Shown: positions 1 through 8,026 of the stretch, one piece after another
Numbering within the stretch: position 1 is the first letter of the stretch
How the letters are laid out: every line of letters begins with the position of its first letter
Source: an uncultured Victivallis sp.
GTDB lineage: Bacteria; Verrucomicrobiota; Lentisphaeria; Victivallales; Victivallaceae
Assembly: GCF_944391105.1 (NCBI RefSeq)
Contig: NZ_CALXSK010000002.1
Coordinates: 1-64,000, forward strand
Length of the DNA stretch: 64,000 nt
Direction: 5' to 3'
The notes under the pieces: model-generated
What the model saw: the letters and a program-made list of their open reading frames with translations, nothing else
Databases searched by the model: none
Told to the model about the DNA's origin: nothing
Program-made: the position numbers and the translations under genes

Positions 1-1
1 C

Positions 2-181
2 CGCGACTTGCGCCAATGGCTGGATCAACCATTTACCAAACCACCGGAGCCGGAATCATTTCAACCAGAGTTCGCTTCTGCAATTTTCTGCAATTTTTGT
101 GACGTATCAATGAATAAGGGAGGCAAACTGAGCTCAAATCATGAAAAAAGATCAGTCTGGCAAGATTGCAACTCGGCATAA
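2..181 (+). other. Possible 3' end of a CDS entering from the left
   Basis: An open frame with no start in the window runs from base 2 to a TAA at 179-181. It encodes 59 residues beginning RDLRQWLDQPF and containing the pair CNFC. I recognise no domain. It could be the tail of a gene that starts before the window, or chance. The remaining sequence up to about 210 is AT-rich and shows nothing else I can name. Confidence 0.2.
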
Positions 182-211
182 ATATAAACAGAGGATATGT
201 GTTGATGATAA

Positions 212-883
212 AGAAAATATGATATAAAATTTGTTTATTGCATCATCATTACTATAGCGATCATCGCGATACTGGCGGGGATGCTGCTGCCGGCGCTGAA
301 TCGGGCGCGGGAGCGGGCGAGGAGTACGAGCTGCCTCAACAATCTCCGGCAGACGGGATTGGCGCTTTCGATGTATGCGGACGGGTTTGGTGGAGTTTAT
401 CCGGTGGTGCACCGTGGAACATACGATCATCACCATGAGCTTGAACCGGCGGTGGAATGGTTTCAGCCGCTGACGGAGGTGGATTATGATCTCGATTATC
501 TGCATTGTCCGTCGGACATGGGATTCGATGACGAAAACGCACGGCAGAGTTACATCATGAACAGCATGCTGACATTCGGTCGGAAGATCGCGACGCTGCG
601 TCGGGCGAGTTTCTACATTGTTCTGTCGGAACGGGGCGGGGAGACGAAGGAGAGTGCGGTGGAGCACCAGTGTTACGATGCGATGTGTGAACCGCACGCG
701 TGGGAACAGAATCTGGCGCAGACGCGTCACGGAGGTTCTTCGAACTACCTTTTTGCGGACGGTCATGCGGAACAACTGGCGTTTCGGGAGACGGTCGGAG
801 GCGAAGCGATCGAGGAGAACCATCATTATGTGTTCGAGTGGGGGAACGGCGGCTATTACGCCGCTGGCGAACACGAACATTGA
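212..883 (+). pseudogene. H-X9-DG pseudopilin-like protein with degraded 5' end
   Basis: The frame is open from 212 (after TAA 209-211) to the stop at 881-883. It encodes a hydrophobic N-terminus ending [15 protein letters not shown], then RARERAR and a pseudopilin body. The C-terminal signature is [15 protein letters not shown], which is His, nine residues, then Asp-Gly, as in the prepilin-type H-X9-DG family. The usual FTLIE prepilin-peptidase signal is absent: the equivalent positions read KFVYCIII, and no ATG, GTG or TTG lies between 212 and the internal ATG at 281. Starting at 281 would remove nearly the whole membrane helix. I therefore read it as a decayed paralogue of the two intact pseudopilins at 4.1-5.2 and 24.8-25.5 kb. 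A rare start codon cannot be excluded. Confidence 0.55.
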
Positions 884-892
884 AACTGACAC

Positions 893-924
893 CGGGCGGG
901 CGACATCATTCTGCCGTCCGCCCG
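893..924 (+). terminator. Hairpin after the damaged pseudopilin gene
   Basis: Two 12-base arms, CGGGCGGGCGAC (893-904) and GCCGTCCGCCCG (913-924), pair with two mismatches around an 8-base loop, ten bases after the stop codon. No T-run follows, so it is at best a weak or factor-assisted terminator. Confidence 0.35.
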
Positions 925-954
925 TGAGAAGAGAATATATGCCACACGCCTGTC

Positions 955-974
955 GGCCGGCCTACCTGCCGGCC
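955..974 (-). terminator. GC-rich hairpin at the 3' end of the beta-helix operon
   Basis: A perfect 7-bp stem, GGCCGGC (955-961) and GCCGGCC (968-974), spans the stop codon of the minus-strand gene that ends at 962. No U-tract follows on the minus strand. A role in ending or stabilising that mRNA is inferred from position only. Confidence 0.3.
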
Positions 975-2605
975 TTTGTGAGGATGGAACAGTTTTCCGG
1001 AGCGTATGGGCCGCCCTGCATGAGGACGGGGGAGAGGTTCGGCGCGTTGAGCTTCTTCACGGAGATGTTGCCGCTGCGGAGTTTTTCCGTGCCGCCGCCG
1101 ATTTCGAAGACGGCGGTGAGCGGGTGAGCGGCGGAAACATTGACATTCTCCCAGTCCAGAGAACGGCTCTGAAGCAGCTGGATGGCGAAAGCGCGCGGTT
1201 TGTTCTGCCAGTTGACGTTGTTGAGTTTGATGTCCGCAAAGCTGCTGTTGAAGGTCATGTGAAGGAAGAACGCTTCGGCAGGGGAATTGTGGATCGTGAT
1301 GTCGTCGAATTCGACGTCACGGCATTTCTGGATTTCAATTTTCCCGTCGGAGAGGGTGATTTCTTCGAATTCGGAACGGTTGGCGGTGACACGGTCGGGA
1401 TCGGCTTCGAGCTTGGCGTCGTCACCGATCACGAGGAAGGAGGCGTTGTAGATCGAAGCGTTCTTCACGGAGCAGTTGCGGAAAGTGCGGAAACGCCAGC
1501 GGCAGCCGTCGGTGACGAATTTTTCAAGTTCGACGCCGGAGACTCCGCTCAGGTGGACGCTGTCGTTGGTGCATCCGGTGATGGAGAAGTTTTCGCATTC
1601 GACGTCAAACTCCGCGAATGCCGGAGTGTTCAGCGAGGAGTTGAACTGCCAGACATAAAATCCGGTGTCGCATTTGCGGAGGGAGGCATTTTTGATTTTG
1701 ATGTCGCGACTGGCCAGATACTGCCAGCCGTGGTTGGGTCCGACAAGTCCGGCGTCGACGATGATGCCGCAGCTTTTGCCTTCGACTTCGACGTTGGAAA
1801 TTTCGAGATCCCAGGCCCCGGCGATGCGGATGCCGTTGGCGCCGCCGCCGATGGCGCTGATGCCGCTTGCGATCGAATTGGAGTTGTTCCACTTTCCGAG
1901 ATCAGGCAACGAGAAGACGCCGCCGACTTTACCGGTGAATTCCGGCGAATAGTAGGTGACGAATGCAAGCGTGTCGTCGCCGGTCCGGATTCCTTTGACG
2001 CCTTCGACGGAGATGTTGCAGCAGGCGTTGAAGTGAAGTCCGTCGGCCCAGCTGTTCTCGATGGTGAAATTCTTGACCGTGATGTCGGAACAGCCCATGA
2101 GGACGGCCCCGGTCTGGGCGCTGGCTTCCACGCGGCAGCCGTCTATGAGGATGTTGCGGATGGTTTTGTCCTCCTGCGGAAATCCTTCGAATCGGATTCC
2201 GTCGCCCATGCTGCGCTGCCGGGGTTTGTTTTTCCAGACCACGTTGACGTTGTGGAGTTCAATGTTTTCGGCGGGGGCGCGGAAGGTGAATCCATGGCCG
2301 CCGCCGTTGCCGTTCGGCTCAAGGTTGTCCATGAGCAGAACCGCGCCGGAGGCGAAATTGATTTTGACGTTGCTGATTCCGTCGAACACGGGGCCGCCGT
2401 TCCGGGTGGCGATGCGGTAAGTTCCCGCGGGAAAGTCGAGGGTTCCGCCGCCGTCGGCCTTCAATTGAGAGACGGCTTTCTGAATGGCGGCGGAGTCATC
2501 GGCGACGCCGTCGCCGACGGCGCCGAAGGTTTTGACGTCCAGCCCGGAGAGCGGCAGAGAGACCGCCAGCAGAGCGGGGAAAAGAGCAAAACTGATGCGT
2601 TTCAT
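962..2605 (-). CDS. Secreted right-handed beta-helix protein, pectate-lyase-3/GH28-related
   Basis: This 547-residue protein has a signal peptide (about residues 1-21) followed by LDVKTFGAVGDGVADDSAA, the entry motif of the pectate lyase superfamily 3/GH28-related beta-helix fold. Short beta-helix coils rich in Asn, Gly and Asp (GCSDITVKNFTIENSWADG and similar) fill the rest. Such proteins are polysaccharide lyases, hydrolases or epimerases acting outside the cytoplasm; the exact activity cannot be read from the sequence. Its ATG overlaps the stop of the upstream paralogue (ATGA, 2602-2605), so the two are translationally coupled. It is the last gene of the LacI-pseudopilin cassette. The two proteins match strongly over their first 250 residues, which indicates tandem duplication. 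Confidence 0.85.
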   Translation of the reverse strand: MKRISFALFPALLAVSLPLSGLDVKTFGAVGDGVADDSAAIQKAVSQLKADGGGTLDFPAGTYRIATRNGGPVFDGISNVKINFASGAVLLMDNLEPNGNGGGHGFTFRAPAENIELHNVNVVWKNKPRQRSMGDGIRFEGFPQEDKTIRNILIDGCRVEASAQTGAVLMGCSDITVKNFTIENSWADGLHFNACCNISVEGVKGIRTGDDTLAFVTYYSPEFTGKVGGVFSLPDLGKWNNSNSIASGISAIGGGANGIRIAGAWDLEISNVEVEGKSCGIIVDAGLVGPNHGWQYLASRDIKIKNASLRKCDTGFYVWQFNSSLNTPAFAEFDVECENFSITGCTNDSVHLSGVSGVELEKFVTDGCRWRFRTFRNCSVKNASIYNASFLVIGDDAKLEADPDRVTANRSEFEEITLSDGKIEIQKCRDVEFDDITIHNSPAEAFFLHMTFNSSFADIKLNNVNWQNKPRAFAIQLLQSRSLDWENVNVSAAHPLTAVFEIGGGTEKLRSGNISVKKLNAPNLSPVLMQGGPYAPENCSILTKAGR

Positions 2606-4092
2606 TTGAGAAGGTTCCCGTTGAGTTGAATGGTTTCACTGTTGCTGACTGCCGGTGCGGAGGCGGCTTTTACATTGCGCAGCTCCAGATCGCGGCAGGT
2701 CCGGATGGTGACGGTCGAGTCGGTGCGGCTGTCGACGAGAGAAAGTCCGGAGAAGCGGTCGATCGAAAGCGGGGCGTTTCGCAGGTCGAGTCCGGTCAGG
2801 AAAAGGTTGCCTTCCGCCAGCTCGGCGGGGGAGGCCGCTTCGATCGGGCGGGGTTCCATGTTGCGTTCGAATCCGAAGAATTTCGCACCTTGGATTCCGA
2901 GGAGTTCGAGCGGGGCATTGCTCTGGGAGTAATTCGCGATGGAGACTCTGCCGCGCAGATTCTGCAGCTTGACCCGGCTGTCGGAGCGAACTCCGGTGAG
3001 CGTCACTCCGCCGACACTCTGTATGTCGATGCCCAGAACCTTGATTTTGCTGACATTCAGGTTGCTTACGTTGAGTCCGAACTCCCAGAACCCGGCGTCG
3101 GCGTCGGGAAGGATGTTCAAACTGCGCACGATGAGCCCCATGTCGCAGTCGCGGATCGTGGCATTGGAGATGTTGATGTTCCGGGATGCGAGATAGGACC
3201 AGCCGACGGCCCGGGTTTCCGTGGTGGCGATTGCGGAGTCGAGCTGGATGCCCGCCCACTTGCCGGAAACCGCGATGTTCGAAACATTGATGTTGAGTCC
3301 GCCCGAGATGCGCATCCCGTCCGCGCGGCCGTTGTGCGAAGTGATGTTGACCGCGTTGCTGTCGGAGTTGCACCACTCGTTCAGCTCCGGGAAGGAGAAT
3401 ACCGTGCCGATCTTTCCCGAGAATTTTTCGGTGAAATACGTGACGAATGCGAGCGTGTCGTCGCCGTTGCCGATGCCGCGCACGCCGTTGACGTTGACCC
3501 TGCGGCAGGCGTTGAAGTGCAGGCCGTCCGCGAGCGTGTTCACCGGGCTGAAGTTATTGACGAAAATGTCGGAACACCCCATGAAGACCGCTCCGGTCTG
3601 GGGACTGTTCTCGCCGATGCAGTTCAACAGATAGATGCGCGAGAGGGTCTTGGCATCGTCGGGAAATCCTTCGAACCGGAACGCATCGCCGTGGCTGCGG
3701 TTTTTGGCCCGGACCGGCCACTGGACATGGATGTTTTCCAACCGGATATTGCTTGCCGGTCCACGGACCACGATGCCGTGTCCTCCCCCGTTCCCGTCCT
3801 CCTGCAGGTTTTCCATGAGCAGAACCGCTCCCGGAGCAAAACGGATTCCGACATTGGAAATCCCATCCAGAAAAATCGCCGCATTGCGGCGGGTCGTGAT
3901 GCGATACTTCCCCGCCGGAAAGTAGAGTTCTCCGCCGTTCTGTGTTTTGAGTTCCCGGACGGCCGCGTCGAAAGCGGCGGCATTATCGCCGGTTCCGTCG
4001 TTTTTCGCGCCGAATTTCGTGACGTCGACCACCGCGGCATGCAACATGGTTCCTCCCAGAAGTAAGGCCGTGAGCCAGAAAGAGCATTTCAT
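2602..4092 (-). CDS. Secreted right-handed beta-helix protein, paralogue of the downstream gene
   Basis: This 496-residue protein starts at ATG 4092, five bases after the pseudopilin stop (4095-4097), which fits a signal peptide beginning MKCSFWLTALLLGG. The mature part opens with VVDVTKFGAKNDGTGDNAAA and shares blocks such as FDGISN/LDGISN, GNGGGHG, FEGFP, QTGAVFMGCSDI and ADGLHFNAC with its neighbour. The fold is a right-handed beta-helix of the pectate-lyase-3/GH28-related type, and it is predicted to act in the periplasm or outside the cell on a polysaccharide. A longer frame exists upstream to 4113, but it would overlap the pseudopilin and spoil the signal peptide. Catalytic residues are not assigned. 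Confidence 0.85.
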   Translation of the reverse strand: MKCSFWLTALLLGGTMLHAAVVDVTKFGAKNDGTGDNAAAFDAAVRELKTQNGGELYFPAGKYRITTRRNAAIFLDGISNVGIRFAPGAVLLMENLQEDGNGGGHGIVVRGPASNIRLENIHVQWPVRAKNRSHGDAFRFEGFPDDAKTLSRIYLLNCIGENSPQTGAVFMGCSDIFVNNFSPVNTLADGLHFNACRRVNVNGVRGIGNGDDTLAFVTYFTEKFSGKIGTVFSFPELNEWCNSDSNAVNITSHNGRADGMRISGGLNINVSNIAVSGKWAGIQLDSAIATTETRAVGWSYLASRNINISNATIRDCDMGLIVRSLNILPDADAGFWEFGLNVSNLNVSKIKVLGIDIQSVGGVTLTGVRSDSRVKLQNLRGRVSIANYSQSNAPLELLGIQGAKFFGFERNMEPRPIEAASPAELAEGNLFLTGLDLRNAPLSIDRFSGLSLVDSRTDSTVTIRTCRDLELRNVKAASAPAVSNSETIQLNGNLLK

Positions 4093-4094
4093 TC

Positions 4095-5162
4095 TTATTC
4101 GATTCCTTTGCAAAAGTTGTTGGTGAGCGGATTCTGGCTGGGTTGCGTCGCATGCCCGTCGAAGAATAGCACTCCGGCCTTCTTCTGGTGCGGATAATCG
4201 ACCCGGCTGATCCAGGCGTAGGTGAATTCAAAATTGTCCGCTCCGTCGACCAGCAGAGGCGCCGCGGAAGGACGAGTCAGCTTCGTGACCTTGAAGTTCC
4301 AGCCTTTTGTCTGGCTGGTTCCGGTTTGTGTGGGCGCGATCATGAGTTCGACGATAACGGTGTTGTAGATGTAGGTCACCGCCTGATAAAGACCGCCGTC
4401 TTTTGTGTAGGCGCGGTTCCCGGCCGGGCACTTGAGCACATTTCTGACTGCGGATGCCAGGGCCGCGCCGTTGCCGTTCGTTCCGTCATCGTTGAAATTG
4501 TAGTTGCCGCCGTTGGTGGTGGTGTTGATGGAGCCCAGATACCGGGTGAGTGCAGTGTGCCAGCGTCCGCTGCCCCAGCTCCCGGCCCGCGGACCGGTGG
4601 TGTAATCCTCGTTGTCCTGGACATAGCTGGCGTGCGCGAGACCGAGCTGCTTGAGGTTGCTTGTACAGTTGATGCCGCGTGCACGCTCCCGGGCCTGATT
4701 CAAGGCGGGCATGAGCATTGCCGCCAGAATCGCGATGATCGCAATTACGACGAGGAGCTCTATCAAGGTAAACGCCGCTTTGACCGTTGCATGGCTGTGG
4801 GAGGCAGGGGGCGTTTCCGCCGCCCCCCGCACCCCCTGCGTCCGGCAAGGTGCCGGTGCCGGGTACGGAGCGGTTCCGGACGTGGCCGCGGTCGGCCGAC
4901 GAGAGGGGAAAGAGCCGCTTGCCGAGCGGAGACTTTGTTGCGGGGCGATGACTGGCCGATGGGGAGTTTGATGGTTGTTCGGTACGGGGAGAGACGCGGC
5001 TGCCATAGCCGCTTTCTCTCCCCCGAACCCCTCTCTTGACTGCCGGGTGCAAACAAGGAAAGAATGGTATATTTGACAAGTTTTCACCACAAGAAGTTCG
5101 ATCAATGTAAATTTTCCCGACTTCCGGATATGCCTGTGCGTAAAGGGATGATTTACTGGCAT
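4095..5162 (-). CDS. H-X9-DG pseudopilin with duplicated FTLIELLVV and a 104-residue insertion
   Basis: The start at ATG 5162 overlaps the LacI stop and has AAAGGAG six bases upstream; the product is 355 residues. Residues 18-26 read FTLIELLVV but are followed by [12 protein letters not shown] rather than a hydrophobic helix. After 104 residues rich in Pro, Ser, Arg and Ala the signal recurs as [20 protein letters not shown], with a complete helix and then [14 protein letters not shown]. The C-terminal motif is [12 protein letters not shown], an exact H-X9-DG. The family is pseudopilin-like and is processed by prepilin peptidase. Either signal could be used, but only the second has the membrane helix. 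The residue before the cleavage Phe is Lys or Ala rather than the consensus Gly. It lies between the LacI regulator and two secreted beta-helix enzymes, so co-expression is likely. Confidence 0.8.
   Translation of the reverse strand: MPVNHPFTHRHIRKSGKFTLIELLVVKTCQIYHSFLVCTRQSREGFGGEKAAMAAASLPVPNNHQTPHRPVIAPQQSLRSASGSFPSRRPTAATSGTAPYPAPAPCRTQGVRGAAETPPASHSHATVKAAFTLIELLVVIAIIAILAAMLMPALNQARERARGINCTSNLKQLGLAHASYVQDNEDYTTGPRAGSWGSGRWHTALTRYLGSINTTTNGGNYNFNDDGTNGNGAALASAVRNVLKCPAGNRAYTKDGGLYQAVTYIYNTVIVELMIAPTQTGTSQTKGWNFKVTKLTRPSAAPLLVDGADNFEFTYAWISRVDYPHQKKAGVLFFDGHATQPSQNPLTNNFCKGIE
4746..5111 (-). repeat. 339-bp-period duplication of the FTLIELLVV coding segment bracketing an insertion
   Basis: Copy 1 of the FTLIELLVV codons lies at 5085-5111 and copy 2 at 4746-4772; the offset is 339 bp, exactly 113 codons. 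The two 27-base copies differ at eight positions, all third codon positions, so the protein is identical while the DNA has diverged. The 312 bases between them (4773-5084) are very GC-rich, encode an atypical Pro/Ser/Arg-rich peptide and hold a strong hairpin. This looks like an element that inserted in frame and brought its own version of the signal. Replacement of the 5' end by an unequal recombination event is the alternative. Confidence 0.65.
4986..5023 (-). other. Long hairpin inside the pseudopilin insertion
   Basis: GGGGAGAGA (4986-4994) pairs with TCTCTCCCC (5015-5023). After a small mismatch GCGGC (4996-5000) pairs with GCCGC (5008-5012), closing on a 7-base loop. The structure would form in the mRNA or in single-stranded DNA. 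It sits inside a coding region, which is unusual for so stable a stem. Confidence 0.6.
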
Positions 5163-6259
5163 GTCATGCTCCTTTCGGTTGATGTTCTTTCCCGTGGGTT
5201 CAAGGTTGAAATCTGTTTTCCCGAGATGGTTTTGTTCCACGATTTTCGGGAACAGGGATTCCGGTCGGCGACGGAGTTGCGGATTACCAGCGGCATTTCC
5301 AGGGAGATTTGCCCGGGCGGGAGAGTTTCGTTGCGCAGCTTGGCGATCAGCAGCTTCACCGTATGCGCGACGATTTCCTGCACCGGGAAACGAACCGTGG
5401 TCATCGGGGGGATGAGGGTCGCTGCCTGCGGGACGTCATCGAATCCGATTACGGAAAGATCGTCCGGGATTTGAACCCCGTTCAAATATGCCCATCGGTA
5501 GATTCCGAAGGCGGTCTGATCGTTTCCCGCGAAGATCGCGGTAACGTCTCCATGATTCATGATCTGTTCGGTCCCGGAAACGCCTCCTTCGATGGAGTCA
5601 TCCCCCTCCACGACCAGGCGCGGATCGAATTCTTCGCCGTATTTCTGCAGGAATTCGGCCATGATCTGGCGCGTCGCTTCGGAGTCGGGCCGCCGGGGAT
5701 CACGGGTCGGCGAGGAGATGTAACCGATTCTGCGGTGGCCAAGATCGCGGAGATAATGGAGGATTGTCCACGTCAGTTTATCGTAATCGAGACGAATCGG
5801 AATCGACCGGTCGCGGATGTTCGTTACGACCGGCGTCGAGCCGCAGAGAACTTGCGCTTCTTCCGGCGTGATCTGCGGCAGCAGATTGAAAACTCCGTCT
5901 ACGAGCCCGGCCGAGAAATGGCGGAGCAGTTCCGCTCCCTTCCGGTGGTTCAGCCCGGCCAGTCCGACCACGATTTTGTAGGAGTATTTTTCCAGTTCTG
6001 CCGCAAGGGAGTCGATGAACAGCGAAGTCCCCGGATTGCGGCACTCATTGACCACCACCCCGATCATGCCCGTGGAGTTGCTCTTCATCGCCTGCGCATA
6101 GAAGGAGGGGCGGTAATCGAGTTCCCGGATCTTTTCAAAGATCCGTTCCTTCACCGGTCTGCTGATTTCGCGTTTACCGCTCAGCGCATGGGAAACCGTG
6201 CTCGGAGAAACCCCGGCCGCTTTTGCCACATCCACGATTGTCACTGCCTGTTTGCCCAT
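5153..6259 (-). CDS. LacI-family transcriptional regulator
   Basis: This 368-residue protein has an N-terminal LacI helix-turn-helix (about residues 6-27: [20 protein letters not shown], then SGKREIS) and hinge ([15 protein letters not shown]). A periplasmic-binding-protein-like effector domain follows, with [26 protein letters not shown] near residues 255-280. It should bind an operator and respond to a sugar or oligosaccharide. It heads a minus-strand set whose pseudopilin overlaps its 3' end and whose last genes are secreted beta-helix enzymes. A consensus-like promoter and two CG-centred palindromes lie just upstream, so autoregulation is likely. The C-terminus carries about 35 extra basic/polar residues beyond the usual end. 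Confidence 0.93.
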   Translation of the reverse strand: MGKQAVTIVDVAKAAGVSPSTVSHALSGKREISRPVKERIFEKIRELDYRPSFYAQAMKSNSTGMIGVVVNECRNPGTSLFIDSLAAELEKYSYKIVVGLAGLNHRKGAELLRHFSAGLVDGVFNLLPQITPEEAQVLCGSTPVVTNIRDRSIPIRLDYDKLTWTILHYLRDLGHRRIGYISSPTRDPRRPDSEATRQIMAEFLQKYGEEFDPRLVVEGDDSIEGGVSGTEQIMNHGDVTAIFAGNDQTAFGIYRWAYLNGVQIPDDLSVIGFDDVPQAATLIPPMTTVRFPVQEIVAHTVKLLIAKLRNETLPPGQISLEMPLVIRNSVADRNPCSRKSWNKTISGKQISTLNPRERTSTERSMTCQ

Positions 6260-6301
6260 TCTCCGGAATCTTCATCCTGTTATCGCAGGTTTTCTGCGCA
6301 A

Positions 6302-6315
6302 TCAAAACGTTTTGA
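6302..6315. promoter_or_regulatory. LacI-type operator candidate (proximal)
   Basis: TCAAAACGTTTTGA is a perfect 14-bp palindrome with the central CG typical of LacI-family operators. It lies between the predicted -10 (6328-6333) and the lacI start codon (6259), so a bound repressor would block transcription. Confidence 0.6.
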
Positions 6316-6327
6316 CGGTTGTTTATA

Positions 6328-6356
6328 ATTATGGTTGAATTTTGATTGTTTGTCAA
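6328..6356 (-). promoter_or_regulatory. Promoter of the first LacI cassette
   Basis: On the minus strand TTGACA (6351-6356) is separated by 17 bases from CATAAT (6328-6333), about 70 bases before the LacI start. This is a near-consensus housekeeping-sigma promoter. Confidence 0.65.
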
Positions 6357-6368
6357 GATACGGAAATG

Positions 6369-6384
6369 AAAAAAACGTTTTTTT
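6369..6384. promoter_or_regulatory. LacI-type operator candidate (distal)
   Basis: AAAAAAACGTTTTTTT is a 16-bp palindrome centred on CG that contains the same AAAACGTTTT core as the proximal site. The centres are 68 bp apart and flank the promoter. It also lies just past the histidine kinase stop, so part of it could serve as a weak terminator there. Confidence 0.45.
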
Positions 6385-6412
6385 TCGTGTTTTTCCGGTT
6401 TTTTGCGGGGAT

Positions 6413-8026
6413 TTACGGCGCGATTTCACCGGATTCCGGCGGGAAAATAACCGAGAAACAGCTTCCTTTCCCGGGGGTGCTGTCGAGTTCGATTCTGGCG
6501 CGGTGGGCGTTGGCGATCGCCTGCACCATCGCGAGGCCGAGACCGTTTCCGGGAAGTGTGCGGCTCGCGTCGCAGCGGTAGAAACGTTTGAAGATCTTCT
6601 CCGCGTCCTCCGGGGCGATTCCGCAGCCCGAGTCGCGGACCGCGATGACGGCGGCCGCGCCGTCCCGCTCCGAGAGCGACAGGGTGACCGTTCCGCCGGC
6701 GGGAGTGAATTTCAGCGCATTGTCGAGCAGATTCGCCACGAGACGCTGGATCTTGACCTTGTCCGCCCGGATCCTGATCTCGTGATCCGCCGGAAGCCGG
6801 GTTTCCAGCCGGATCTTCCGGTCTTCCGCGAGCTCGCTGAAGAGTGTGCCCGCCTGCCGGATCAGTTCCGTCAGAGAGAATTCACTCCGTTCGAGCCGGT
6901 TGATGGAAGATTCGGTCCGGGTGATTTCGAGCATCTCGTTGATGAGCTGCATCATCGAATCGCACTCCTCTGCGACCGCGCCGCACATTTCGCGGAAACT
7001 CTCGATGTCCGGCTTCCCGGCCGCCGTGACCTCCGCAAGTCCGCGCATGCGCGTGAGCGGCGTGCGCAGATCGTGCGCGATGTCGTCGGTGACGGTGCGC
7101 AATTCGGTGACCAGCGCCTCATTGTTTTCGCTCATCGCATTGAAGGCGTTCACCAGCTGGTCGACTTCGTCCGCCTCATGGCGGAGTTTGACCCGCAGGG
7201 AAAGATCGCCGCCGGCAATGCGCCGCGCGGCATCGCTGACGCGCTCGATTCCCGCTGTCAATTTCCAGGCGATCAGGTAGCCGGCCGCCGTTCCGAAAAG
7301 GAGAACCCCGGCGAGAAACAGCAGAAAAATCCGCGTATAAGCGGTCAGCCTCTCATCGATCTCCTGAAGCGAACGGCCCGCTTCGATCACCGACCCGTCG
7401 AAGAGCGGCTGCCGCATGACCCGGAATTTCCGGCCGTTCTCCGTGATGGTCGAGAGTCCTGCGGAAGCTCCGCCGCCGTTGCCCCGGCGCAACTCGTTGC
7501 TCTCGAAGCCGGTTCCATCCGCCGCCCGGAAACGGAAATAGATGTTGTCGGAGCCAAACGATTGGAGCTTGTCGGAGAACTCCTTGCGCAGAAACGGCAG
7601 ATTCTGTTCCGGATGCAGCAGCCGGCTGTACGCCCGCCCGTCCGAGCCGAGCCGGAATTCATACAGCTCCTTCCCCCGGCTGCCGAACAGCGTGTAGAAT
7701 TCCTGATCCCCCAGGGTGCTGCGGTAGGCCGCGAGCAGCTGCCCCCCCGTCAGATGGGATTGGAACGCGGCGACATCCAGCTGTGGAACTTCCGAAAAGG
7801 GAACCTGCTGCCCGTAACGGGCGGTATTTTTTCCGGTCAGGTAGGAGGCCGTGAAATCGCGTACGGTTGACTCCAGCAGCCAGTCTGTGATCCGGAACAT
7901 ATCGTTGGCCACGTAGTGTGAGACAAGGAAAAACAGCAGCACCGAAGAGGCCGCAAACAGCACCAGAAACCAGAATGCCGCCTTGAAGCGGAGCTTGAAA
8001 AAGATCCGTCCCTTATTCCAGAACAT
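6413..8026 (-). CDS. Two-component sensor histidine kinase
   Basis: This 537-residue inner-membrane kinase has TM1 at about residues 16-36, an extracytoplasmic sensor of roughly 195 residues and TM2 at about 232-254. A HAMP segment follows, then the HisKA H-box DDIAHDLRTPLTRM with the phosphoacceptor at His318. The HATPase_c domain shows the N-box NLLDNALKFTP and the glycine boxes DSGCGIAP and GNGLGLAM. Its start (ATG 8026) overlaps the end of the response regulator by 14 bases, so the pair is co-translated. The overall plan resembles envelope or metal sensors of the CusS/EnvZ class, but the sensor region is not recognisable and the signal is unknown. Confidence 0.95.
   Translation of the reverse strand: MFWNKGRIFFKLRFKAAFWFLVLFAASSVLLFFLVSHYVANDMFRITDWLLESTVRDFTASYLTGKNTARYGQQVPFSEVPQLDVAAFQSHLTGGQLLAAYRSTLGDQEFYTLFGSRGKELYEFRLGSDGRAYSRLLHPEQNLPFLRKEFSDKLQSFGSDNIYFRFRAADGTGFESNELRRGNGGGASAGLSTITENGRKFRVMRQPLFDGSVIEAGRSLQEIDERLTAYTRIFLLFLAGVLLFGTAAGYLIAWKLTAGIERVSDAARRIAGGDLSLRVKLRHEADEVDQLVNAFNAMSENNEALVTELRTVTDDIAHDLRTPLTRMRGLAEVTAAGKPDIESFREMCGAVAEECDSMMQLINEMLEITRTESSINRLERSEFSLTELIRQAGTLFSELAEDRKIRLETRLPADHEIRIRADKVKIQRLVANLLDNALKFTPAGGTVTLSLSERDGAAAVIAVRDSGCGIAPEDAEKIFKRFYRCDASRTLPGNGLGLAMVQAIANAHRARIELDSTPGKGSCFSVIFPPESGEIAP

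Noticed and set aside
141-227. Short open frame starting MKKDQSGK before the damaged pseudopilin
   Set aside because: It is in a different frame, ends in TAA before the helix, and has no well-spaced ribosome site. It is not a credible leader of the pseudopilin.
1124-2629. A 501-codon plus-strand open frame, and a similar one at 2626-4065
   Set aside because: Both are exactly antisense to the beta-helix genes. The minus-strand proteins have signal peptides and family motifs, whereas the plus-strand products are Asp/Val/Gly-rich without motifs.
4746-5111. Intein or diversity-generating retroelement in the pseudopilin
   Set aside because: The insert has no splicing block motifs or nuclease domain, and no reverse transcriptase or template repeat is nearby.
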